DNA of 64,000 nt from Anodontia alba. Lineage: Eukaryota > Mollusca > Bivalvia > Lucinida > Lucinidae. A model generated the notes under the pieces. That model made no database searches, was not told the origin of the DNA, and saw only the letters and a program-made list of their open reading frames with translations. A program made the position numbers and the translations under genes. This document shows, piece by piece, positions 1 through 11,461 of this stretch (its first letter is position 1; each line of letters opens with the position of its first letter). The stretch covers positions 5,633,552 through 5,697,551 of the forward strand of contig OZ024826.1 in assembly GCA_964016985.1 (NCBI GenBank), written 5' to 3'.

Positions 1-335
1 ACAAATCCAAACAAGCACAAATCGATCAAACGTACGAAAAGCACTAAGATTAACTCTCTCTTTCCCAAGCACTGCTAAAAGTACTGAAAACACAAGAACA
101 AAATGTCACAAGGTAAGACATACAACTAATCGCCTCGCAGAATAAACCACAAATCACCAAAGAGTAAGACTAACACCGGGACCACCGCCTTAGAACGGTG
201 GTGGTAACTCTATACCAAAAAGGTGGCAACTGTTATCCAAACGTAACTGTATATATCTTAAACTTACATAACTGTTAAAAGAAATACATTAGAAAGTGAA
301 ACACTGTATAATAATTAACAAAAAATAACATACAT
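1..335 (-). mobile_element. PLE 3' tail fragment (A-type joined to a second tail type)
   Basis: Bases 1-200 match the dispersed A-type tail found, for example, at 25190-25590. The plus strand reads aagcactaagattarctctc, then the sequence reaches accaccgccttagaacggt. From about 205 it becomes the tail type seen at 17250-17350 and 26780-26880 (aaggtggcaactgtt, then taaacttacataa). At 25190-26457 the same A sequence lies directly downstream of a PLE RT remnant, so I read it as a PLE 3' region with sense on the minus strand. It continues past the window edge. It is interrupted at about 340 by family I and resumes near 583 with gccgccttggaacggtcagt. Confidence 0.6.
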
Positions 336-339
336 CATA

Positions 340-582
340 ACTCCTCGTACACCATCCCAGTGCAGGTTATATTTTATTTCCTTTGGGACCACTGAGACCA
401 TCCTGGTTATTTTGAAAATCAAATATCGCTTAAGCCGGCGCTAGGGGGGAGGGGGGGGGGGGGGCATATGCAGCCTCGCAAACTACAGTGTTGCATATGA
501 AGAGACTCAATGAAACCGAGTTTCCGATTTTCGTGATTTTGTGTGTCTTTGTTTCCTTTTTTACTTTTATACTGAAAGTGCC
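340..582. mobile_element. Dispersed repeat family I, copy 1
   Basis: Shares long near-identical stretches with 46621-46845 and partly with 980-1175. Landmarks are gtgcaggttatattttattt, cgcttaagccggcgctag, gcagcctcgcaaactacagt and a small hairpin in which gagactc and gagtctc flank a loop near 503-527. This copy has a G-run at 447-463. It sits inside a PLE tail. I see no reading frame and no A/B boxes, so its class is unknown. Confidence 0.6.
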
Positions 583-764
583 GCCTTGGAACGGTCAGTA
601 CTTCATCTTAATGTCTTGAAAATAAATTGACTGCCTCAATATCAATGGCCTGATTTAGCACATGAGGAAACAGCATGACGCATAACAGAAATGAGCAAGA
701 GCACACTTAGTGTAGATCTGAATTCCCACGATAAGTCCGTCAAACGGCAAACCGGAAGCCGAGC

Positions 765-825
765 CTGTGGCAAACTGCATGCATGGTTGTTAACCCAATT
801 ATGGTTGACAACTTTACCCCAGTAT
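765..825 (+). pseudogene. PLE C-terminal remnant (plus sense)
   Basis: The plus strand translates to QTACMVVNPIMVDNF, the conserved C-terminal block seen at 41800-41895, 2900-2960 and 26620-26650 (consensus MRQTACxxxNPITVDNF). No upstream RT sequence remains on this strand, so it is a short isolated fragment. Its sense is opposite to the tail at 1-335. Flanking bases up to about 980 show nothing I can assign. Confidence 0.6.
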
Positions 826-979
826 TTAACACCGAGTCAGTACGCATACTGAATCACGGCTATTTTTCCAATCAGTAGGTTAGTGCAAGACTATTGATGT
901 CTGTGGCCAGGCTATCATGGTACAACGTGGTTTTCTTGTGCTTTGGCAGCAGATCGCCATTAAGGGGCTTCTACCTCAT

Positions 980-1175
980 TTCATTTCAATATTTGTGGCT
1001 TTGAGCCCATTGTGGTATATTTTAAAATGGAGTTCTGCTCATGTATACGCTAGAGGGCGTAAGCAGTGTTGCAAACTTTATTACTGTTAAAAAGAGTCTC
1101 AATAAAACCGAGACTCCAATTTTCTAATCCGTAGCATGTTCTTTGTTTCCAAAGGCAATCTTTTTGACGTTTATT
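980..1175. mobile_element. Dispersed repeat family I, copy 2 (diverged)
   Basis: Aligns by eye with copies 1 and 3: ttgagcccattgtggtatat, cgctagagggcgtaag, and the hairpin gagtctc-aataaaacc-gagactc. It is more diverged than the other two copies, which resemble each other closely. Confidence 0.5.
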
Positions 1176-1328
1176 GTAATTCATTCAAATGCTTGCTAAG
1201 TAGGCATTATGATCTTTCCTTTCGCATTTCGCATTAATCATTGGTGGCCTGTTACAGGAATTAAAAAGTATCATGCGTTTATTTTCTTTACGTTTCGAAT
1301 GCTCAGACTGCACATAGGGATGTTACAA

Positions 1329-1602
1329 AAAAGGTAAGAGAAAAGTCCAGGGAGTGCCACAATCACAAACAGCAGCCCTTCCCAGACCCCAAGAGGAAGA
1401 GGAAACTGGCAAATCTAAACAAGCACAAACCGAACAAACGTACGAAAAGCACTAAGATTAGCTCTCTCTTCCCCAAGCGAGGTAATCGCAATACTAAAAG
1501 GACTGAAAAACACAAGAACAAAATGACACACGGAAAGACATACAACAAATCGCCTCGTAGAATAAACCACAAAGCAACAAAGAGTAAGACTAACACCGGG
1601 AC
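1329..1602 (-). mobile_element. PLE A-type 3' tail, 5'-truncated copy
   Basis: Begins after an A-run with aaaaaaggtaagagaaaagt, the end shared by copies at 25195, 29718, 42764, 45568 and 58800. It runs through gtgccacaatcacaaac and gctctctcttccccaagcg to aacaccgggactac, where homology stops. The common end at the A-run and the variable other end are what 5' truncation of a reverse-transcribed element would give, with sense on the minus strand. The hydrophobic 77-residue frame here is a by-product of T-rich sense sequence. Confidence 0.65.
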
Positions 1603-2244
1603 TACAAATTACGCGCGTCAGTTAATTATATATGCATTAGTACATGTGTTATTATGACGATGTGTTTCACTCATGCCATGGTTTAATGTGTAACATTTGA
1701 AGAAACCTATTGTCTTCGTTCACTTCATGTCGAACATTCGGTCATTAACCCGTTAATTTAAAACCTTTGATACACGTCTGAATCTTGATATTTTTAGTTG
1801 GATGTGGTTAATTAAAGCGTTCTTTAAAAAGGAAATAATGCATTCTAAATTATTGACTCAAGGACACAAAACAGTAGCAAATCATACAGAATGTCTTATT
1901 TTGCATGCGACTGACTTGCAAATAGGCGCTTCAAAAACTAAAGGCAGTTGCATAATATTTTGCGCGTGCAACTGACATTCTAAAGAAAAGAACTATTTTC
2001 ATCGTTTTAAAATTATAATTTCGTGATATCGTTTTGTCAAGATATAGTATTGATGGCATATTTATGTTTTCCTGACAAAAGCGCTTCAGGATAACGACCG
2101 CCGCTTCTTCTAAAAAGAGTTCCGCCTCCTACTGTGTCTAAGTAAAGCAATAATCTGATGCGAATTAATGTGAATTTCGGTTTGCTTAGAACTATTAGTT
2201 TCCATAAGTGGTCACTTAAACGGACTGAAGCGAAATAAAAGGAA
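1603..2244. other. Unassigned AT-rich sequence
   Basis: No gene, RNA or repeat with a second copy in the window recognised. The short minus-strand frame at 2037-2249 has no recognisable domain. Confidence 0.4.
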
Positions 2245-4460
2245 GGCAATGATCAGGAATCGATACAATTACCTAACACCTTCCGTCCAAGCCACCAAAA
2301 GGAAAGAAGGACGCACTTAAAGCAACGGCACCGCAATGAAAACACTACAAGTAGAAAGCCAGAAGGACAGTTTCTTTCCCAAAATTGGCCAAACGGCTAT
2401 CCAAAACAAATAATCACCAGGACATACATGGAGACATACACCGACAGAAATAGTAAACCACAGCAGAAACACCGCCTTGGAACGGTCAGTAAACATTTTA
2501 CGGGGAAAAGGGGGGCAGGGGGGAGGTGGAGGGGGGAGGGGGAGGGGTATAATTCAATTTACGTGGCCACAACCCGCGTCCTTAGTTCTCCCGTGGTATA
2601 CACAAGACATTTGTTCAATCCGCGTGAAGGGTTTCTAACTCATCAGTGCAACATCTCCGAGAACATAAAAATCAAACGAATACAGACATGAAACAAGATG
2701 ATGACTCGACGGCAATAAATAACTGAAATGCTGAAGCAAAAGAAAACCAAAAGTTGGACTCCGGTGGGCCCGACAAGAACAAGAGCATCAATCACCAACC
2801 GACTTACTTAAAAGTCTTTAGGCCGTAGCCTTCATAGTCTGAGGCCGGACCCGCCGGTGTGCAACCAAAGAGGAAAGGAAATTTATTTACTGTGATTGCG
2901 TTAATTATCATACATGCAGTTTGTCGCATTACATTTATGTTGTACCGAACCTTTATATATCGAAGAATGATTTTACGAAATTGAGTGCTAAAATTATAGC
3001 AAGCAAATATTTTTTTTCTAAATCTATTTACTAAGTCACCATACAATTCAGGTTCCGATAGGCCTTTTTGCAGAAGAGATCTGTCCAACATTGAATATTG
3101 AAACTTAATTTAAATGACGTCTATACAATTTAGAAAAAAGATTTTGCGGTGTTTATTGTACCGTAAACCCTGATTTAGAAGTTTAGCAGATAATAATTAT
3201 TTCGAGTGTTGAAGTCAGTAACAGGACTAGATACTCTGGCGAACCGAATTAGTTGCGATGTATAAACACCTAGGATGTTCGACGAGATACATCCCCATCG
3301 AAGTAAGGAAAATGTACAATCTCAAAATCAAAATAATCGCGTTTGTCATAAATTTTGCATGAAATAAACTCCTCTAAAATTGACAAATGCAAATCCAAAA
3401 ACGGGGCTTTAGTGTCAGAAGAACTTGCTGTATTTAATTGAATCTCTAAAGGATAAATTTGATTGATCAATCCATCGAAGTAATTATTGTCAATATCTGA
3501 TAAATCGCCCAAATATCTGGACTTTTAGCTGACAGCTTCAATAACTTCAAGTTGTTTTACTTCAGAAAGAGACATTATGGAGTCTCTCTCATAACCGAAC
3601 AAGAACAAATCAGCCACAGGCGATGCGTAATTCGTACCCATCGGAATACATACAATTTGTCTAATTAGCTCTAAACCGAATCTTAAATAAATATTGTCAA
3701 GTAGAAAGGTGAGAGCTTCACACACGTTTTGTCATGACCATAAAGTATGATTTCTATGCTTTTTGGAAGTGAAAAAAGTTTTCTTCCGTTACATGCAAGG
3801 TAGAGGTAACCTTCCCTATGAAATGTCCATTCAGTTAAATCATTAAGTTTTTCTTTTATAAAATTATGAGGTGGTGTAGTGTAAAGCGTGGAAAAATCAT
3901 ACGTAGACAGACTTGATGCACGAAAACTTCTGGATTTTAGTTTATGCAAAACTTCATTCGACTTTTTATGGACCAAAACATTACGAAAACACGCCTACTC
4001 GTATTCAAATATATAGAAAATTTCATCTCCAAAAACGGAAAATTTTCAGATAAAAAAACTCCGATATTTTTCATATTTCTACTCAAAACATAGATTGTGG
4101 GTACTCGTTAGAACTGCCTCGCCGAGGCGGTTCTAACGAGTACCAACAATCTATGTTTTGAGCAGAAATAAGAAAAATAATGTATACCTCTGTAAACCCC
4201 GGTTTTACTATATAAAAGTGGGATTTAAGGGGATCAAAATTATATAGGTATGTTTTCGTGATGCCTACCTAATCTTTCATAGACCTTGTCATAATATTTA
4301 ATCACATGCTTTCTGATGGCAGTAAGACAAGAAGTCAACAATTTAGAAATTTCAGTAGTGGTACTAGAGGTTGAATTTGCAATAAACCCAGTTTTTGTAT
4401 GGTCTTTTGTGAAGTTTAGGCCACCAATATAACGCAGGAAGCTTATCTTGGATTTCTTAA
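2245..4460 (-). pseudogene. Penelope-like element: RT pseudogene plus 3' tail, split by a B-type MITE
   Basis: Minus-strand remains of a Penelope-like reverse transcriptase. Reading downward: about 4460-4264 gives a decayed YWWPKLHKRPYK (PLE consensus YWLPKLHK). After the MITE at 3979-4263 the frame resumes with STYDFSTLYTTPPH, then CIPMGTNYASPVADLFLF, a KIYDKRDYFDFEIV block, and the C-terminal GLSEPELYGDLVNRF and INVMRQTACM blocks near 3060-2900. The A-motif aspartate of YDFSTLY is present. The expected YxDD box should lie near 3515-3530 but is broken by a frameshift; only a DNNYFDGL stretch follows. At least three frames are used, so it cannot encode RT. Bases 2245-2800 form a distinct tail subtype with accgccttggaacggtcagt, similar to 20290-20420. 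No GIY-YIG endonuclease is visible. Confidence 0.8.
3979..4263 (-). mobile_element. B-type hairpin MITE, copy 1
   Basis: Terminal inverted repeats are cattacgaaaacacgcctac at one end and the complement of ataggtatgttttcgtgatg at the other. Inside is a hairpin of about 40-bp arms at 4080-4163 (apex gcctc-gc-cgaggcgg) and a second short hairpin formed by aaccccggttttacta and tataaaagtgggattt. It interrupts the PLE reading (VYERLGR on one side, KKSNEVL on the other), so it inserted after the PLE. I could not define a target-site duplication. Confidence 0.75.
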
Positions 4461-5950
4461 ATACTTACAACAAACTAGGTGACTGAATGTTAGGTATGAT
4501 CTTTAACCACAGGCCTATCTTCAATCAAGGATTTGTAAATCATAGGCCTTTGTACCACCAAATTCCTCATTGCAAATAACTGAATTGAACAATGGCAAAT
4601 AACTTACAATTATATAACATATACACGTGTAAAACATAACCGGATGCCTGACTCACTATATCAGACCTTGTCGGACTTCAGCAATAGACAAACTATTGGG
4701 AAGATCAAGGTGATTTAGGTCCAGGCTGCTAATTGTAGTAGCTTACGTCGTATCTGTGGCGCTCGCATCAGTAGACAACACGGGTGCCGAGTATTATAAT
4801 TTGTCCTGAATTACTTAATTATTCTGATTTTTCCAATATATATACTACTACTTATTCTTCTTAGTTTTAACATATTTTATTTGTATATCATCATACATAA
4901 ATAATAACATATAATAGTCAACGTCAATATACAAGTGGGATTCGAAAAAAAAAGTCTTGCAACTTATATGCATTCGTCTCCCAACAATCATGATCACAAT
5001 CACACATACGTAAGTAGAAAATGAATTCTCTGTTCCATGAAGGAAGGATCACGTGTAACAAGAAAAGATGAATAAGTATAGGATATATAGTAAAGAAGGG
5101 TAAAGAGAAAGGCACAGAAGATGAAAGTAGGACAAAAGGAGAAAATAAGATGGATTTCACGGGGAACCCAAAATAATTATAGGAATATCTAAGGCACTAG
5201 TAATGTGAGTTAAATCCAAATATCAAATATATGTACTTTATGCTTTTATGTATGCTAATTATAAGAACTTCCAAAACGTTTGGTTCTTAGAATGTATCTT
5301 TGAACGGTTTCGAATATGAGGTCATTTTGATTACTCAGTGCGGTGTTCCCATAGAAAAAGAGTGTAAGGTAGGTGGACAATAACGTAACTCCTCATCCAA
5401 CATGACTTGTCTCAGTTCATTATAGTAGTTACATTCTAAAAAGAGAATGTAAATGTGTTCCTATTTGTCTACAGGTGCGCAATTGGCTGTCTATAATTGT
5501 CTAAAATTTGGATTCGTAAAAGATGACCTAACTTAATTGTTAACATTCTTCTTCGATGTTGATTGTCTGACGACCATTAAAAATGCTGCCTGATTCATTG
5601 CGTAAACACGGTTTATATACAGAGTGTACGTCGCATATTTCCCAGCATCTTTCAATCAATTTGACGGGTATTTCCGGACATCTACGAAGTTCGCTTTGTT
5701 TACCTTAACAAGCTTTCTGATCAAATTCAAGCGTTGTACATTATACTACAGATTGTAGATTTCATTTAGAGTGGACACTAGGATGGACGTAAGTGCACGG
5801 ACGAACGAACGATCAAAAGAACGGACATAAACTTGCATGCCTGTTGCCCATGTTAACGTAGGTGCGACAATAATTCTGTATGTAGAGCCTCTTGAGTCAT
5901 CCTTAGTACACACTGATCAGAGAATGTGGTTGAGAGGAAACAATGCTACA
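4461..5950. other. No recognised gene
   Basis: AT-rich sequence. Bases 4461-4620 could still be decayed PLE 5' coding sequence, but I cannot align it convincingly. The rest has no second copy in the window, and the small frame at 4924-5160 on the minus strand is not recognisable. Confidence 0.4.
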
Positions 5951-6600
5951 AAATTAATTGGAATGTATAATTTTCAAGAGAGGCATCTCTTTTAAAACTG
6001 TCTTAATCGCCTTCTGAAAGGGAATCAACTCTAAAAGGAAAGGGGACTGCTCCCTTTGGAATCTTATTTGTTCCATTAGAGGAGATTCACTTTTCAGAAT
6101 GGACTTGTGCAGGAAAGCATGCAGGAAGTAAAACACTATATATGTCCTTCTAAAACTGGCGAAATACTGCCGGATATACCCAGGATATACCCAGTCCGTA
6201 TGAAGTCAGAAAATACCCTCGTGTACAGTAAAACTGCTGCTAGATTAAAAGTTCGTATGGGGATATATTGCTACGATGTTATCCACAGAGCAGCAATATC
6301 AATCAAGGTATTTGTAACAGTTATATTGGGGAAAAAAAGCAAACAAAAACAAACAAAAAAAAACAAAAAAAAAAAACATACACGTTGCAACTACTTGTGT
6401 AATTTATCATTTACAGGTGGTCAAGTCAATCTGTAAATCCGGGTTTAAGACCTCTTTCCGTCCAGTCGCATAGTATAGTGATAGGATAGTGCCAAAGCTG
6501 TTAAAGCAGAAGCAGTTTCTATATTTTATCGCGGTCACCCATTTACAGCTGTTAGTTTTGCACTTTATTTAGTTTTTATGTTGTTTTATATTATCCCATA
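5951..6600. other. Possible family J fragment, then A-rich sequence
   Basis: 5985-6120 (gtgcaggaaagcatgcagga, opposed short G/C-rich stems) loosely resembles 54985-55140 and 58990-59090. An A-rich run lies at 6333-6377. The plus-strand 109-codon frame at 6107 shows no domain and I do not call it a gene. Confidence 0.3.
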
Positions 6601-7080
6601 CAAGCCACTTCCTTTAGTTGAACACAGGAAGGGGCTCATTTGCGATCTGAAACCAGAACGCAAAAAAAAAAAAAAAACAACAAAAAACAAAAAACAAAAA
6701 AAAAAAAAAAAAAAAAAAAAAACGAAAACACAAACAAGCCCGCACTGAGCTCGACCACCGATAACGATAGTCAAACGCCAATCTTCTGAAACAGATCGAA
6801 TAGGGAGCCGTCATTTGGTCATTTGGTCTGAGGACCCACTCTCCGTCATGTAATTTAAGAGGACAGCAACGTTTTCAATAAAAATTGGATTGCCAACTAT
6901 GCATACAGTTTACCGCAAAATATCCATGTTTTAACCTATAGTCTTGTAGCGAATCACAAACGATTAATTGATTCGAAAATCAGTGTATTGCCTTCCTTTC
7001 AACTGACAACAATATGTCTGAATGAGACCAGGTTCCAATAGACCGTCTTTCAGAAGCGTTTGCAAATGTTATCGTAGGAC
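6600..7080 (-). pseudogene. PLE C-terminal remnant and tail with an expanded poly(A)
   Basis: Minus-strand translation around 7060-6850 gives a decayed LLKDGLLEPG-like block followed by a degenerate MRQTACMVVNP-type block; the plus strand shows aactatgcatacagtttacc and gcaaaatatccatg, matching 25860-25900 and 41870-41900. Tail sequence continues down to about 6600 with ctgaaacagatcgaat, compare 41816-41830. A nearly pure A-run at 6661-6721 lies in the tail. Confidence 0.6.
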
Positions 7081-7390
7081 ATTAATTTTAAATAATGACG
7101 ATATAACTATTTAATATAGTTTATGGTACCAGTACACCTGCTTAATGCGTTTAGCATTTGATATTTATGTTGCAGTATTACCCGTTTCTGTTCTGTTTTC
7201 GATGCAGTACTGGTTTTTATGATGTCGTTTTGTAATTGGTCCTGCTGCTTGGTAGGGTTGTGTTCCATGAATGACGTTTCCCTGAACATCACCATATTTG
7301 TTTATTTATTTGTCAAAACATAAATACATTGTCATGAGCTTAAACAGTACAATTTTTTGTCCAAAAATAGAAACAAGAGCTTCGTAAGCT
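7081..7390. other. No recognised gene
   Basis: AT-rich. The minus-strand 62-codon frame at 7107-7295 has no recognisable domain. Confidence 0.35.
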
Positions 7391-7392
7391 TC

Positions 7393-9512
7393 ATTATACG
7401 CCCGTTTGCTAAGACAGTGAGGCCAACATTTTGAAAGGAATTGTAACCGATGTACACTATGTGTATCGCTAAAAATTGGACAGGCATACAAACAGGAATA
7501 GCAACTCTGTAATTAATAATTGCACCTCTATTAAAAAAAAATAACATATTAAATACTGTTAGTATAAATAAAAAAAAAAACTTCCAGGATGAAGTGGCAC
7601 AGATGTTGAGAAATGCAGAAGTCAAACAAGGGAAATAAATTATAAACGAAGTATACTAGAAATACCATTCTTGGTCCTAATGTATATACACCACCATTAA
7701 AGTTCGTCAAAATATTTAAAATGGTTGAGGAATTAGAGGAGGAAAGAAAATTTGGTTATAGGACATATAATTTAGGACATACGTAAGCCAGAGTTGTGGT
7801 TCTTATTATATATCGCCCCATTATTATATACACACCTACAAAATTTCATTAAAAATTTCAAAGGGTTGTAGCATTATGGATTGAATGAGAATAGCCTAAA
7901 CAATGAACTTGCATATAGGTAGTTATTGAATAATAATTAGCAGCTCCGACCACTGGTAACTAGAAAAAGGGGAGCAATCATTCGTGTACGCAACACGTTG
8001 TCCTTACCTAATACATTTTCCTATAAAGTTGCATGAAGATATCCCTAACGGGAACTGAGTTATGGCGCGTACAAGAATGCTTGAAAAAAAAAATCAAAGG
8101 GGCATAACATGGAAACTAAGAAATGGGGAACAATCATTCTTGTGCTCGACTCGTCGTCGTGACCTAATACATATTCTTATAAAGTTGCATGAAGATATCC
8201 CTAATAGTTACTGAGTTATGTCGCGTACAAAAATTCTGGAAAAAATAATCAAAGGGGCATAACTTGGAAACTAAGAAAGGAAGAACAATCAATCTTGTGC
8301 GGGACACATTGTACTGAACTAACACATATTCCTATAACATTGCATAAAGATATTCCGAACTGTTGCTGAATTATGGACAGTGCAAAAATGTTTGGAAATA
8401 TTAATCAAAGGGGCATAACTTGGAAAATAAGAAAAGGGAAAAATCATTCTTGTGCGCGACACATCGTCGTGACTATATACATATTCCTGTAAAAGTGCAT
8501 GAAGATATCCCTAACGGTTACTGAGTAATGACGCGTACAAGAATTCTGGAAAAAAAAAATAATCAAAGGGGCATAACTTGGAAAGTAAGAAAGGGGAACA
8601 ATCATTCTTGTGCACGAAACGTCGTCCTGACCTAATACATATTCCTATAAAATTGCATGAAGATATTCTGAACTGTTACTGAATTATGGAGATAAAAGAA
8701 TGTTTGGAAAAATTAATCAAAGGGGCATAACTTGGAAATTAAGAAAGTGGGAACAATCATTCTTGTGCGCGACACATCAACGTGACCTAATACATATTCC
8801 TATAAAGTTGCACGATGATATCCCTAACGGTTACTGAGTTATGGCGCGTATAATAATTGTTGGAAAAAATAATCAAAGAGGCATAACTTTGAAACTAGGA
8901 AAGGGAGAACAATCATTCTTATGCGCGACACATAAACGTGACCTAATAAATATCCCTATAAAGTTGCACGATGATATCCCCGATGGTTACTGAGTTATGG
9001 CGCGTATAATAATTTTTGGAAAATAATAATCAAAGGGGCATAACTTTGAAACTAAGAAAGGGGGAACAATCATTCTTGTGCGCGACGCGTCGTTCTGACC
9101 TAATACATATTCCTGAATGTTGAGGGACGGACGGTTGAATAAACTAATCAAAGGAGCATAACTTGGAAAGTAAGAAAGGGAAAACAATCATTTTTATGCA
9201 CGACACACCGTCGTGACCTAATACTTATTCCTATAAAGTTGCATGAACATATCCCTTACGGTTACTGAGTTATGGCGCGTGCAAGAATGTTTGGAAAAAA
9301 TAATCACGGGGGCATAACTTGGAAAGTAAGAAAGGGGGGACAACCATTCGTGTGCGCGACACGTCGTATTCCTATAAAATTGCATGACGATATCCTTAAC
9401 GGTTTCAGAGTTATGAAGCGTTCAAGAATGTTTACGGACGGACGGGCAGCTCCATGCCATAATACGTCGTTTTTTTTTTTTGTTTTTTTTTTTTCAAAAC
9501 GGGCGTATATAA
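7393..9512. mobile_element. Possible element bounded by short inverted repeats and enclosing a tandem array
   Basis: attatacgcccgttt at 7393-7407 is the inverse of aaacgggcgtatataat at 9498-9512, apart from two extra bases. Between them lie about 550 bp of AT-rich sequence without coding signs and then the 156-bp array. Elements with a tandem core and short inverted ends are known in bivalve genomes, but two 15-mers are thin evidence and no transposase is present. Confidence 0.3.
7955..9430. repeat. Tandem array of about nine units of roughly 156 bp
   Basis: The motif aaaggggcataacttgg or a close variant recurs at about 8099, 8254, 8410, 8568, 8722, 8878, 9035, 9153 and 9309, giving spacings of 154-158 bp except one short unit of 118 bp. 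Each unit also contains acaatcattcttgtgcgcg, acctaatacatattcctata and gatatccctaacggttactg. Units differ at many positions, so the array is old or not recently homogenised. The short unit and the right edge carry cggacggacgg. The 99-codon plus-strand frame at 9272 and the minus frame at 8987 are array artefacts. Confidence 0.9.
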
Positions 9513-9699
9513 TAGGCGTAGTGCGTGTAGTGCGTGTAACTAAATCATTTATAAAGAGTGATCCTTACTAACTACTAGCTACTTTCTGCCTTTTATGCTT
9601 AATCGATGTCTGTTGGCGCCATTGGCAGGCTGTGTATTTTGAATGTGGCCTCTCTTGAGACCTTCTTCGCTATAAAGCATACACATTAGGACAATGACA

Positions 9700-9734
9700 G
9701 ATAGATAGATAGATAGATAGATAGGTAGATAGGC
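9700..9734. repeat. (GATA)n microsatellite
   Basis: About eight consecutive gata units with a terminal gatagg variation. Confidence 0.9.
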
Positions 9735-10068
9735 GAACGGTTGTAAATTAAAGCTAAAAAGTATCCATTATGTTCACAAGTCTTTACCTATATGTTGTCC
9801 TGTCATATATTGTGAAAGTATGAACATGTAGGATCTACTGTTTTTAGGCCAATTGCGAATGTTCAGAACTGTGCAGCGTTAAAACTATTTCAAACTGTTA
9901 CATATTTCAATCTAATATGTGCAAAAATAGCAATGTCTGAACGTGCATCATAACCGTATGTGTCTTCCTTTATATCTTTTATTATATGGTGAAAATGCCA
10001 TATCTGACAACGTTCTATATTTTAGAGTATGGAGATAAACATTTACTCTTATTTCTCTGTATACGCAT
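9735..10068. other. No recognised gene
   Basis: AT-rich; nothing assignable on either strand. Confidence 0.35.
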
Positions 10069-10307
10069 ATGAGCCAGCTCACGACAAAGCCTACAATAAT
10101 AAGACCTTTGTGACCAGCAAAGAATAAGACCAGCCTGTAGATCCAGCTAGTATGACAAGGGTTCTAGTTCATCACTCTTTGGATAGGCTGTAGAAGGCAC
10201 GTGTGATCAGCGTAGACTCTGATCAGACTGCGCGGATGCGCAGGCTGATCTGAGTCTTCGCTGGTCACACAAGTCTTATTGTAGGATTTGTCGTGCGCTG
10301 GCTCAAA
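10069..10307. mobile_element. E-type two-hairpin MITE, copy 1
   Basis: Long terminal inverted repeats: tgagccagctcacgacaaag at the left, matched by the complement of gatttgtcgtgcgctggctc at the right, and extending inward about 40 bp. The right half holds the characteristic inner hairpin: agcgtagactctgatcagac, apex gcgcggatgcgc, then aggctgatctgagtcttcgc. No coding capacity. Confidence 0.75.
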
Positions 10308-10555
10308 TCCGGGTATCATTAGAAACGCAGTACATACCATTTTTGGTTTCAACAAGGGCTTATCTCGAGTTTGGGCTAAGACGTGATTATTTTGTATAGA
10401 CATGTTAACGTAATGCCGTTGAGAAAAGTCGATTTACTGGCTGGAAGGCGCTTTCGAGAACACTGTTATCCATCACCACCCACTCAGTCTATGGTCTATA
10501 CTTTTGTCTAATATTACCTTTCTAGCACTGCTCTCATGGAGATTGAATTATGCCT

Positions 10556-10640
10556 TAACCTGTTTACGCATAGCGTCCCATAAAAAGGATATCGCCAAAC
10601 AGTGTAGACCTGGATCAGACGCCGCAGATGCATTTCTAAA
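10556..10640. mobile_element. D-type TTAA hairpin element, truncated copy
   Basis: ttaacctgtttacgcatagc, then gcgtcccataaaaaggat and a left arm aaacagtgtagacctggatc-agacgccgcag. The right arm and right end are missing. Confidence 0.6.
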
Positions 10641-10943
10641 ATAAATGATAATATATAAAGAAACCAAATCAGACACCCTTTAAACTGGAAATGCTTCTAT
10701 CCAAAGAGAGAGGTAGAAGTGTTCACTCGGCTAAACTGGTTAAATGTAGAGCTAAAGAAAGAAGACGCTGTTTTGAATGCCGACTATACCTAATTGTCTA
10801 CACAGACAAGCAAAGCATTCAGTGTCGCCCCAGATCAGAACCGGGTGTCTGTTCAGAGTATACATTGTTTACCATTCAGTCAGCTTTTTGGACACAAGTT
10901 AACATGAAGAAAACGGAATTGTTCAAACGTGGGCACAACTATG

Positions 10944-11403
10944 TGTTACGACCTAGCACTCCTACCTTCGATTATTTGCCTTGGCAGATTTCGCAAAGCT
11001 TGTATGTATATATTCAATCTCTGACATCTGAGTCAGGGAGTCGACTGTTTGACTCAGTGGTTAGAGCACTGGATTTTTATCCGGACAGCCCGGTTCGAAT
11101 CCCACGGAAGGCGGAAATTTTTTTCAGCTATGCTTCATTCCTTTGTTATGACTTTCATGTCATAAGATGGTAGGACTTCTTTAAGCTGAAAATGGCTTTG
11201 CGTCATCATAAATTATGATTTCCTTGAAAAGGGGGAGTGTTACGACCTACCTTCGATTATCTGCCATGGCAGATTTCGTATAGCTTGTAGGTATATATCA
11301 GTCTCTGACACCTGCGTCAGGGAGTCGACCAACGGAAGGCGGGAAACTTTTACAGCTATGCTTCATTCCTTTGTTACGACTTTCATGTCGTAAGATATGG
11401 TAA
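10944..11403 (+). mobile_element. Pair of LTR-like direct repeats with a purine tract between them
   Basis: Two direct repeats both begin tgttacgaccta, at 10944 and 11238, and share ccttcgatta, ggcagatttcg, cagggagtcgac, gctatgcttcattcctttgt and a closing gactttcatgtc hairpin. The second is immediately preceded by aaaagggggag, which resembles a polypurine tract next to a 3' LTR. The spacer between the repeats is only about 65 bp, so no gag or pol remains. Read as a collapsed LTR element or TRIM-like element. The 160-codon frame at 10691-11173 runs through this region and is not a gene. Confidence 0.5.
11046..11110 (+). ncRNA. tRNA-like segment with A- and B-box sequence (not a functional tRNA)
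   Basis: gactcagtggttagagcact fits a pol III A box and D arm; cccggttcgaatccc contains the B-box core ggttcgaatcc. The anticodon stem ctgga/tccgg leaves a six-base loop and the T stem does not pair fully, so it should not fold as a working tRNA. The segment is present in the first LTR-like repeat and cleanly absent from the second, which joins gtcgac directly to caacggaagg. Confidence 0.6.
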
Positions 11404-11461
11404 GGTGTACAGTTGCCCGAATTTTTAGTGTAAATCTGTTTATCGTTCACATTTATTTTAA

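Noticed and set aside
7955..9430. Possible CRISPR-like array of regular repeats
   Set aside because: The units are contiguous 156-bp diverged tandem monomers without unique spacers, and the DNA is clearly eukaryotic.
10691..11173. 160-codon plus-strand frame
   Set aside because: Its last third is translation of the tRNA-like and LTR-like repeat (GSRLFDSVVRALDFYPDSP) and the first part shows no domain.
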